The position numbers were made by a program, and so were the translations under genes. A DNA stretch of 64,000 nt, from positions 1-64,000 of the forward strand of contig CAZMMX010000015.1 of assembly GCA_964567485.1 (NCBI GenBank), given 5' to 3'. Positions 9,411-15,559 of this stretch are shown here, one piece after another; position 1 is the first letter of the stretch, and each line of letters starts with the position of its first letter. The notes beneath the pieces were generated by a model, which did not search any database, was not told the origin of the DNA, and saw only the letters and a list, made by a program, of their open reading frames with translations. Source of the DNA: UBA1413 sp964567485 (GTDB taxonomy: Bacteria; Bacteroidota; Bacteroidia; Bacteroidales; Prolixibacteraceae).

Positions 9411-9448
9411 ACACAAAGAGGCTGCCCGTGGGGACAGCCTCTTTGTGT
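9411..9448. terminator. Bidirectional terminator hairpin between tsaC-type gene and mscL
   Basis: A perfect 14-bp stem (ACACAAAGAGGCTG with CAGCCTCTTTGTGT) around a 10-nt loop lies between convergent genes. A/T-rich arms at the stem base give U-rich 3' ends on both strands. Confidence 0.8.
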
Positions 9449-9473
9449 AATCACTCTTTCTGAAGGTTCCGGC

Positions 9474-9875
9474 CTATTTCTTGGCCAACAGGTCACGGAT
9501 CTCGGTCAGAAGGGTCTCTTCCTTGGAAGGTGCCGGAGGCGGCGCAGGAGCCTCAGCTTCCTTCTTCTTCAGGGAATTCAGCGCCTTGATCACCAGGAAA
9601 ATCACCAGCGCCACAATGACAAAATCAATGACGGTGTTGATCCAGGCGCCGTAATTCATGGTTACTGCAGGAACTTCATCCACCGCTTCCTTCAGGGTGA
9701 TCTTCAGGTCGGCGAAATTTACCCCTCCCATCAAAACCCCAATGGGCGGCATGATGATGTCGTTGACGAACGAGGTGACGATCTTGCCAAAGGCACCCCC
9801 AATGACCACTGCCACAGCCAGGTCAACCACGTTGCCCTTCATGGCAAACTCCTTGAATTCTTTTAACATTCCCAT
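9474..9875 (-). CDS. mscL: Large-conductance mechanosensitive channel
   Basis: A 133-residue protein of the MscL family, a pentameric inner-membrane pressure-release valve. It has the amphipathic start FKEFAMKGNVVDLAVAVVIGGAFGKIV (only the family core GNVVDLAVAVVIGGAF is diagnostic, about residues 14-29), the NDIIMPPIG motif (about 38-46), a periplasmic loop, a second membrane helix (about 84-102) and a charged C-terminal helix ending LLTEIRDLLAKK. The Ala/Pro-rich linker before that helix is common in the family. It stands alone with its own promoter (9927-9957) and a shared terminator. Confidence 0.96.
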   Translation of the reverse strand: MGMLKEFKEFAMKGNVVDLAVAVVIGGAFGKIVTSFVNDIIMPPIGVLMGGVNFADLKITLKEAVDEVPAVTMNYGAWINTVIDFVIVALVIFLVIKALNSLKKKEAEAPAPPPAPSKEETLLTEIRDLLAKK

Positions 9876-9926
9876 AAACTTGAATTTTTAGTTGTCGTAG
9901 TTTGTTCTGGTTTTTTAACCCAAGAA

Positions 9927-9957
9927 CAAATCTAATCTAAAAATTCCTTTCCTCCAA
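9927..9957 (-). promoter_or_regulatory. Bacteroidota-type promoter of mscL
   Basis: On the minus strand TAGATTTG (9934-9927) matches TAnnTTTG. A TTG (9957-9955) stands 20 nt upstream of it, matching the expected -33/-7 spacing. The mscL start is about 50 nt downstream. Confidence 0.65.
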
Positions 9958-10000
9958 TATTTCGCCAGAAAAGATAGAATGTTCAATTCAATGCGTAAAA

Positions 10001-10720
10001 TTACCTGACTTCCCTGACCTCTCCCGAACCGGCAATAGAAGAGTTCATGTTGGGATTTCCGTGGTAGTAGAGGTTCCCGGAGCCTGCGATTTTCACGTTA
10101 ATATCGCCGTTGGAATAGACCCATGCGTTGCCGCTTCCAGCAATGCTCACCCTGATATCCCGGGCTTCATAATCCTTTGCCTTGAGATTCCCCGATCCCG
10201 ATATGGAGGCCTGGAGTTCTTCTCCCGGCTTTTTATTGCCGATGACGATATTCCCTGAACCGGAGATGGAAACTTTTACTCTGCCGGCATCAAGTTGCGA
10301 CAGATCGATACCCCCGCTGCCACTCACCGCCAGGTCCAGGATGCGGGAGGCTATCATTTTGCCGGCAACGATATCGCCCGAGCCCGAAACCGAAAGGCCC
10401 GTGATTTCAGGGAGGGTCACTCTGATGTTGATCTTCCCCGGCCTGAAACTCCTCGACAGCAAGTTTTTCGTGGAAAACCGGATGACCAGAGACCTGCCGC
10501 TCACTTCCGTAATGATCTCATCAAGGGTCGAATTCTCCGCCTCAATGGTGACTTTTTGCTCACTTCCCTGTTCCAGGGTGACTCTCGCCGGAATACGCAG
10601 GCTGATCTCCGAAAACAGGGGTAAGGACCTCTCCTGGGTTTCTGCCGAGGCATTCCTGATGCCCGGAAGCAGAAATACCACCATCAACAGGAACATTGCT
10701 CTTTTTTGCATCGCTTTCAT
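10001..10720 (-). CDS. Exported GIN-domain (DUF2807) protein
   Basis: A 239-residue protein with a signal peptide (cleavage probably after NASA, about residue 26). The body is an array of short turns rich in SGSG and AGSG (for example VSGSGDIV, ISGSGNIV, IAGSGNLY). This is the repeating rung of the right-handed beta-helix in putative auto-transporter adhesin 'head GIN' proteins. Such proteins are periplasmic or outer-membrane associated in Bacteroidota, with no firm biochemical role. The initiator may be residue 1 or Met4. It is the only gene on its strand here, and one of the repeats described below sits 36 nt upstream of its start codon. Confidence 0.85.
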   Translation of the reverse strand: MKAMQKRAMFLLMVVFLLPGIRNASAETQERSLPLFSEISLRIPARVTLEQGSEQKVTIEAENSTLDEIITEVSGRSLVIRFSTKNLLSRSFRPGKINIRVTLPEITGLSVSGSGDIVAGKMIASRILDLAVSGSGGIDLSQLDAGRVKVSISGSGNIVIGNKKPGEELQASISGSGNLKAKDYEARDIRVSIAGSGNAWVYSNGDINVKIAGSGNLYYHGNPNMNSSIAGSGEVREVR

Positions 10721-10756
10721 CTCTTTAAAATATTTAGTTACTATGGTGAAATTCGT

Positions 10757-10783
10757 GAAACAGATGTAATGACCATGTGGTTA
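10757..10783 (-). repeat. Short upstream repeat, copy A (in front of the GIN-domain gene)
   Basis: Twenty-five of 27 positions are identical to 12157-12183. In both cases exactly 36 nt lie between the element and the start codon of the downstream minus-strand gene. The core on the gene strand reads ATTACATCTGTTTC. Confidence 0.7.
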
Positions 10784-10945
10784 ATCATCACTGTTGGTGC
10801 ATAATCGTGCATGGTCATTTCATACGTATATATGCTATTTAATGTATTGTACTTCAACTACATATCGAGGTAATGCCTAATCGGTTCTTCACGCCCATGG
10901 AACTCGCATGGAGTAAATATACATGCCCTTTTGTGTTTGAAGCAC

Positions 10946-10965
10946 CATGCTCGTTTCATCTGTTT
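10946..10965 (+). repeat. Short upstream repeat, copy C
   Basis: CATGCTCGTTTCATCTGTTT differs from copy A at only three of 20 positions. It is on the plus strand about 190 nt before the thioesterase gene. Confidence 0.5.
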
Positions 10966-11079
10966 AAATTATTACGTGATTCTTTTTAATCATGTGAAAA
11001 ATAGTAAATGCCTAATATTGGCATGGGTATCTCATGCCAGTGGTAATTTAGTATCATGAATATAAAGACGTCGGAAAAT

Positions 11080-11099
11080 CACCGTTGTTACATCTGTTG
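11080..11099 (+). repeat. Short upstream repeat, copy F (in front of the thioesterase gene)
   Basis: It contains TTACATCTGTT in the same orientation relative to its gene as copies A and B, about 55 nt before the start at 11155. The 5' half is more diverged. Confidence 0.5.
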
Positions 11100-11154
11100 A
11101 TATTTTTTTTTTCTTTGTCAAAACATCATCAACAGAACCTCACAAAGGAAAAAC

Positions 11155-11601
11155 ATGAATTTTCACCATTCCCACCCGGTACAGATCAGGTTCAACGACA
11201 CCGATCCTGCACAACATGTCAATAATTCGGTTTACCAGGAGTATCTTGACCTGGGGAGGCTGGCCTATTTCAAAAAGGTAATGGGTCGTTCGATGGTTTT
11301 CGATGGCCTTTCCATGGTCATCGCCTCCATAAAAATCGATTTTTTCATTCCGGTAGTACAGGGGGACAGGATTAGGGTGAAGACGCGGATTTCGTCCCTG
11401 GGAAGCAAAAGTCTGGAGATGGTGCAGCAGGTCGTCAGAGCCGGGGAGGAGGCCCCCTGTGCCGTGGCCACCACCGTGCTGGTCTGTTTCAACTACCGCC
11501 ATCAGCAGTCAGAGGTGATCCCTCCACGGTGGAGGGCGAAAATCGTCGCCTTTGAGCGGGGCGGGGTTGTCGAAAAACCGGGAAGCTCAGAGGTCCAGTA
11601 A
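11155..11601 (+). CDS. Acyl-CoA thioesterase, 4HBT hotdog family
   Basis: A 148-residue single hotdog domain. The signature 'IRFNDTDPAQHVNNSVYQEYLD' region contains the catalytic Asp (FNDTDPAQHVNN, about residues 13-24) in the arrangement of 4-hydroxybenzoyl-CoA/YbgC-type thioesterases. The long central helix follows, then beta strands with 'SIKIDFFIPVVQGD'. It hydrolyses acyl-CoA thioesters in the cytoplasm, but chain length and physiological substrate cannot be told. Its 3' end overlaps the convergent rimM gene by 15 nt. A run of T's and repeat copy F lie upstream. Confidence 0.85.
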   Translation: MNFHHSHPVQIRFNDTDPAQHVNNSVYQEYLDLGRLAYFKKVMGRSMVFDGLSMVIASIKIDFFIPVVQGDRIRVKTRISSLGSKSLEMVQQVVRAGEEAPCAVATTVLVCFNYRHQQSEVIPPRWRAKIVAFERGGVVEKPGSSEVQ

Positions 11602-12120
11602 TCCCTCGGGAATACAGAGATGCAGTGACCTGCGGCTGTGGTCGGCTTCCAGGAGAAAGTCTTCATGGTAGGGGAGAAGGAGCTCCCTCTCCCCGCTGAC
11701 CACGGTAAACACCAGGTTCCCTGAATAGTCGGCCTGGGCCGTGACCACCCCTGTAAATCCCTTTTCCCGGTCGCTAATGGTGTATCCTACCCAATTTTCC
11801 AATTTTCCGGTTTTTCTTTCTTCTGCCACCAGGGCTGATTCTTCGAGGAAGACCTTCAGTCCACATAATCTCCGGGCTGCATGATCGTCATCAATCCACT
11901 CCAGGTCAACGCGTGCTGTTCCTGAGGAAAGAATCTGAATGCCTTGGTCCGCAACAAACCAGGGGACGGGAAGTCCATCGGTTTCGGCCATCAGCACACG
12001 GGCATTTTCCAGGGAGGCTTCCCGGGCAGGGTCAAAATCGAGAAGGAGGGAACCCCCGATTCCGTAAGGTTTCCGGAAGGTGCCGATAAAGATGCCCCCA
12101 TCGGGTGATAACCTTTTCAT
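11587..12120 (-). CDS. rimM: Ribosome maturation factor RimM
   Basis: A 177-residue protein of the RimM family, which binds S19 and helps 30S assembly. The N-terminal barrel starts with 'FIGTFRKPYGIGGSLLL' (motif GTFRKPYGIGG, about 13-23), and the C-terminal PRC-barrel part has 'ENWVGYTISD' and 'ELLLPYHEDFLLEAD'. It follows rpsP on the same strand, the conserved bacterial order. A 16-bp hairpin and an assembly gap lie between the two. The start codon is preceded at 36 nt by repeat copy B, suggesting it may also have its own promoter. Confidence 0.92.
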   Translation of the reverse strand: MKRLSPDGGIFIGTFRKPYGIGGSLLLDFDPAREASLENARVLMAETDGLPVPWFVADQGIQILSSGTARVDLEWIDDDHAARRLCGLKVFLEESALVAEERKTGKLENWVGYTISDREKGFTGVVTAQADYSGNLVFTVVSGERELLLPYHEDFLLEADHSRRSLHLCIPEGLLDL

Positions 12121-12156
12121 ACGTTTATATTATTTTGATATTCAGGTTCATCATGC

Positions 12157-12183
12157 GAAACAGATGTAATACCCATGTGGTTA
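12157..12183 (-). repeat. Short upstream repeat, copy B (in front of rimM)
   Basis: Near-identical to copy A at 10757-10783 (25 of 27), at the same 36-nt distance from the start codon of its gene. Confidence 0.7.
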
Positions 12184-12241
12184 TTTGTTGTTTAGGGTCA
12201 CCCGTGGGGCTTGGGGCGTGGAGGATGATGTTGTCAGGAAT

Positions 12242-12275
12242 AAGCATGCCATCCCGTGAACGGGATGGCATGCTT
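12242..12275. terminator. Perfect 16-bp hairpin between rpsP and rimM
   Basis: The arm AAGCATGCCATCCCGT and its exact complement surround a 2-nt gap (in practice a tetraloop or larger). In the rpsP direction the stem is followed by TTATT, a weak U-tract. In the other direction it is followed by TTTT. It may be a leaky terminator or processing site inside the rpsP-rimM unit. Confidence 0.6.
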
Positions 12276-12302
12276 TTAAACCAACTGAAAAACAGTGGGT
12301 TA

Positions 12303-12357
12303 TTAGGATTCTGCCCCTTTTTCGGGAGCTTCTTCGGCAGCGGGAGCTTCTTCGGCA
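12303..12357. repeat. 55-nt contig-end duplicate, left copy
   Basis: Identical base for base to 12458-12512 on the other side of the N run. It includes the rpsP stop codon and the start of its Glu/Ala tail on the minus strand, so it is very probably the same genomic DNA present twice. Confidence 0.85.
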
Positions 12358-12457
12358 NNNNNNNNNNNNNNNNNNNNNNNNNNNNNNNNNNNNNNNNNNN
12401 NNNNNNNNNNNNNNNNNNNNNNNNNNNNNNNNNNNNNNNNNNNNNNNNNNNNNNNNN
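12358..12457. other. Assembly gap (100 N)
   Basis: Exactly 100 N's, a conventional placeholder length. The flanks share 55 identical nt, so the true gap may be zero or negative. Alternatively the local 18-nt repeat in rpsP hides extra copies. Confidence 0.95.
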
Positions 12458-13108
12458 TTAGGATTCTGCCCCTTTTTCGGGAGCTTCTTCGGCAGCGGGA
12501 GCTTCTTCGGCAACCGGGGCTTCCACAGCTGCAGGAGCTTCGGTCACTTCCGGAGCAATTTCCACTGCGGCGGGAGCTTCTGATGCGGCTTTTTCGGCAG
12601 CTCTTTCGGCAGCCCGGGCAGCAGCCTGGTCGGCGGCTTCCTTGGCCAGGGCGGCATTGCGGGCATTCTGCGCAGCAGCACGCTCCTCATTCACCTTGGC
12701 TTCAGCATCCAGCTTATTCTTACGCTCCTTATCGGCAGCATTTAACAAACTATCCTTCTTGGCCTCAATCTTGGCTTCATTGGCGGTTTTCCAGATTTCA
12801 AACCTGCGCTCCGCCTCTTCTTCATTGAAGGAACCTTTTTTAACGCCTCCTAAAAGATGTTTTTTGTAGAGCACACCCTTGTACGATAAAATCGCCCGTA
12901 CGGTGTCGGTGGGTTGTGCGCCTTTCTCAAGCCAATCGAGGGCTTTGTCGAATTCGAGATCTATGGTAGCAGGATTCGTATTGGGATTGTACGTGCCAAT
13001 CCTTTCAATATACCTGCCATCCCGTGGCGCCCTGCTATTTGCTACCACAATGTGGTAGAAAGCAAACCTTTTGCGGCCATGCCGCGATAATCTAATTTTA
13101 ACTGCCAT
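12458..13108 (-). CDS. rpsP: 30S ribosomal protein S16 with long Ala/Glu-rich tail
   Basis: The first about 85 residues are a standard bS16: MAVKIRLSRHGRKRFAFYHI-type start, 'ANSRAPRDGRYIERIGTYNP', and 'LDWLEKGAQPTDTVRAIL'. The remaining about 130 residues form a charged helix (KKDSLLNAADKERKNKLDAEA-like, about 115-165) and then a low-complexity tail of EAPAA and EEAP repeats ending EKGAES. S16 is usually 80-90 residues, but extended tails are common in Bacteroidota. The stop codon lies at the gap edge and also in the left duplicate, so the C-terminal repeat number is uncertain. The -7 box at 13143-13150 drives it. Confidence 0.93.
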   Translation of the reverse strand: MAVKIRLSRHGRKRFAFYHIVVANSRAPRDGRYIERIGTYNPNTNPATIDLEFDKALDWLEKGAQPTDTVRAILSYKGVLYKKHLLGGVKKGSFNEEEAERRFEIWKTANEAKIEAKKDSLLNAADKERKNKLDAEAKVNEERAAAQNARNAALAKEAADQAAARAAERAAEKAASEAPAAVEIAPEVTEAPAAVEAPVAEEAPAAEEAPEKGAES

Positions 13109-13142
13109 AATTTCTCTGGTCTCTGTTTAAAAAAATGTGGCG

Positions 13143-13150
13143 CAAAGATA
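13143..13150 (-). promoter_or_regulatory. Putative -7 element of rpsP
   Basis: TATCTTTG on the minus strand, 34 nt before the rpsP start. No good -33 TTTG at the standard spacing. Confidence 0.5.
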
Positions 13151-13326
13151 ATCCTTTTCTTTTATCCCTAAAACCCCAAAAACTTCTTTTCCTGCTGATT
13201 TATTCCCTTTTACCTTCTTTTCTTTAAAATTTCCCCATTTTTGTAAACCACAACGCAACCTTTCCGCGTTATTTTTATCTCTATGATTGAATCACCCCGG
13301 TTTATTGCCGGTTTAACCATTAGAAT

Positions 13327-14043
13327 ATGTCAAAAATGAGAATTTTACGTCATAGCGCCCTTTTGCTGGCGCTTTCCGTTTCCCTGGGCTCCTGCCTCAG
13401 CACCGACGATCCCCTGACAGGGTATGGTGACGCGTATATCATCGTGGAAGCATCGGGTCAGGATACCCTGAAGGGGTTGGGACTCCATGCTTTTTCCTAT
13501 GCCGAGTTTTCGGAAGTCACGGCCACCGCCCCGGGTTCTGCGGCGATTCCATATACCCTGCAGGCTTATCTGGGATACAAACAGGATTTTATCCTGGAGA
13601 CGCCCCGTGCAGAATTCACCACGGCATTGCCTCTTGCAGGCACTTACCTCTTCTCGGCCAAGTTCTCCGACGGACAGCAGCTCGATTTTTCGAACGAACT
13701 GTATACCGATTACATCCTTCCGGCAGTGATCAAAACGGCGGTTTACAACACCACCGGACAGGCTGTTGAGGTCACCTGGGGGAGTGTTCTCCGGGCCAAC
13801 TCCTTCAACGTGAAACTGATCGACAGCGAAGGAAAAACCCTCTTTCTTTCCCCGGAACTCAACAACTCAGTGACCGAATTCTCCATTGCCCGCGATACCC
13901 AGGGGTGGCAGACGGCCGGCCTCCCGGCCAAGGGAAATACGCTGACGCTTGAAGTGGCTGCCTACCTCAAGGAAAAAAACTCCTCAATGAACAGGCTGCA
14001 GTGCATCTCCCGTGCGAGAACGACTGTGGTGTGGGGAGAATAA
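13327..14043 (+). CDS. Hypothetical lipoprotein
   Basis: A 238-residue protein I do not recognise. It has a clear lipoprotein signal (hydrophobic LLLALSVSL then LGSC, Cys23) followed by 'STDDP'. This acidic stretch after the lipidated Cys resembles the surface-export signal of Bacteroidota lipoproteins. The rest looks all-beta, with two similar-sized halves: residues 30-115 with ITATAPG-like strands, and 125-235 with a fibronectin-type feel ('AVEVTWGSVLRANSFNVKLID'). The second half would suit an Fn3-like domain. No catalytic motif is seen. It is monocistronic, divergent from rpsP, and convergent with ruvC. Confidence 0.7.
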   Translation: MSKMRILRHSALLLALSVSLGSCLSTDDPLTGYGDAYIIVEASGQDTLKGLGLHAFSYAEFSEVTATAPGSAAIPYTLQAYLGYKQDFILETPRAEFTTALPLAGTYLFSAKFSDGQQLDFSNELYTDYILPAVIKTAVYNTTGQAVEVTWGSVLRANSFNVKLIDSEGKTLFLSPELNNSVTEFSIARDTQGWQTAGLPAKGNTLTLEVAAYLKEKNSSMNRLQCISRARTTVVWGE

Positions 14044-14114
14044 GGCGTCGTGAGTCTTGAATGTGGAGCCTGGAATCTTGAATCCCGGGTTTCCGATGGC
14101 CGCAGGGAAGGGGG

Positions 14115-14669
14115 TCATTTCACACGTCCGGGGTTTTTGCGGATGAACTCCTCCCAATTGCGGAATTCGCGGGTGGACGCCGGTTTGGATTGCTGGAGGT
14201 AGTGACAGATGGCCACGGCCACGGCATCGGTGGCGTCGAGTTCTTTCGGGAGGTCGGTCAGGTGAAAGCTTTTTTGGAGGAAATAAGAGACCTGTTCCTT
14301 GCTGGCTCTTCCCATTCCTGTGATCGACTGTTTCACCAGAAGAGGAGCATACTCGAAAATGGGCAGGGAATGAACCAGTCCCGCAGCCATGATCACCCCC
14401 TGGGCACGTCCCAGTTTCAGCATGGACTGGACATTCTTGCCGTAGAACGGGGCTTCCAGGGCCATCACGTCGGGCCTGAATTCCTCGATAATCGCCAGTG
14501 CCCTCTCATGGAGATACTTCAACCGCTGGTAGTGATCATCGAATTTCCCGGGGCGCATAATGCCCAGGGTGAGGATCACCGGCTTATTTTCCCCGATCTG
14601 CACCAGACCATATCCCGTGACCGTCGTTCCCGGGTCAATACCCAGTATTTTATAGCTTTTTTTGCTCAT
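14115..14669 (-). CDS. ruvC: Holliday-junction resolvase RuvC
   Basis: A 184-residue RNase H-fold nuclease that cuts Holliday junctions. The four acidic active-site residues are in place: Asp12 (ILGIDPGTT), Glu72 (ALEAPFYGKN), Asp145 and Asp148 (LDATDAVAVA). The start at 14669 was chosen because its ATG overlaps the TGA stop of the upstream transporter (ATGA) and gives the usual N-terminus. Seven more codons upstream are possible but improbable. No ruvA or ruvB in the window. The C-terminal 20 residues (RNWEEFIRKNPGRVK) are an unremarkable basic tail. Confidence 0.95.
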   Translation of the reverse strand: MSKKSYKILGIDPGTTVTGYGLVQIGENKPVILTLGIMRPGKFDDHYQRLKYLHERALAIIEEFRPDVMALEAPFYGKNVQSMLKLGRAQGVIMAAGLVHSLPIFEYAPLLVKQSITGMGRASKEQVSYFLQKSFHLTDLPKELDATDAVAVAICHYLQQSKPASTREFRNWEEFIRKNPGRVK

Positions 14670-15559
14670 TTTTTCCCTGTTTGCTGCCATACGATGCCCG
14701 CGACGATCAAAAGAAGACCTGCGAGGGTGGTGGCGTGAATTTTCTCTCCCACGACCGAAGAGATAAAGAACAGCGACAGGAAGGGAGCTGCGAAGATCAG
14801 GCTTCCGGTCACGGCGTTATTGGTACTGAGTTGCATGGCCTTCATCCATAGCAGGTAGGTGATGCCCACCTCGAACAGGCCGGTATAGAGGGCTGCCCAC
14901 AGGGGTGTTCCCTGCGGAAAATCAAAATCTGAAACAAAGGGGAGGAGAATAAGCAGAAACAGAAACCCGAAGAGGAAGTTGAGGAAAAGCTTCACGGCCT
15001 CGGGACGGTGATCCCTGACGTTAAAGATCCAGTAGAGCGCCCAGAAGAAGGAGCTTCCCACGGCCAACAGGACCCCGGGGAGACTGGTATTTCGGAAGCC
15101 TGAGAGGCCTCCCTGGGAGGAGAGGACCACGATACCTGCGAAGCTGACCCCCAGGGCGAGAAACTGCTTTCGTGAGATTTTCTGCTTTAGCAGGGGAACC
15201 GACAGGAAGGCCAGGGTGATGGGCCATATCATATTCAGGGGTTGGGCCAGCTGTGCCGGCAAGAGGGAATAAGCCTTGAAAAGAATGAGATAATAGCCGA
15301 ACGGATTGAGGAAACCTACGGCTGCCGACCGCAACAGCTCTGCAGGTGTGGTTTTCAGCAAAACGCCCGTTTGGCCGGTAATGAGCAGGAAAATGCCGAG
15401 AAAGAGCGCCGACACCCCCGAAGCCACAAAAATAAGCTGCACGGGGTCCAGGCCGCGCAGGGCCAGCTTAAAGGCGGTAGCCACGGTCGACCAAATCAGC
15501 ACCGACACCCCGGCATAGGTCAGACTAGCCTTCATATTCTTTTCCATGGCCCTTAACAT
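14666..15559 (-). CDS. EamA/DMT-family transporter
   Basis: A 297-residue inner-membrane protein with ten predicted helices in two five-helix EamA repeats. The first repeat starts 'TYAGVSVLIWSTVATAFKLAL' (core IWSTVATAFK, about 22-31). The second starts about residue 155 with 'GVLLAVGSSFFWALYWIF'. The family exports amino acids or other metabolites, but the substrate is unknown. The start could be residue 1, Met5 or Met9. The first ATG directly abuts the stop of the TPR gene upstream, and the 3' end is coupled to ruvC by a 4-nt overlap, so TPR-DMT-ruvC is one transcription unit. Confidence 0.88.
   Translation of the reverse strand: MLRAMEKNMKASLTYAGVSVLIWSTVATAFKLALRGLDPVQLIFVASGVSALFLGIFLLITGQTGVLLKTTPAELLRSAAVGFLNPFGYYLILFKAYSLLPAQLAQPLNMIWPITLAFLSVPLLKQKISRKQFLALGVSFAGIVVLSSQGGLSGFRNTSLPGVLLAVGSSFFWALYWIFNVRDHRPEAVKLFLNFLFGFLFLLILLPFVSDFDFPQGTPLWAALYTGLFEVGITYLLWMKAMQLSTNNAVTGSLIFAAPFLSLFFISSVVGEKIHATTLAGLLLIVAGIVWQQTGKK

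Larger units (their letters stand above)
10721..11154. other. 434-nt intergenic region with several copies of a short repeat
   Basis: No convincing coding frame on either strand. The region is AT-richer than its neighbours and separates divergent genes. It holds at least three good and two weaker copies of the element CATGGTCATTACATCTGTTT: minus-strand copy 10777-10757, plus-strand copies at 10946 and 11080, and weaker plus-strand copies at 10810-10823 and 11022-11035. The 10764-10777 and 10810-10823 copies form a 13/14 inverted repeat. Small hairpins (ATGCC/GGCAT and GGCATG/CATGCC) occur at 11009-11038. Confidence 0.6.

Noticed and set aside
10721..11154. tRNA or other RNA gene
   Set aside because: No TTCGA-type T-loop or cloverleaf arms found; only small hairpins.
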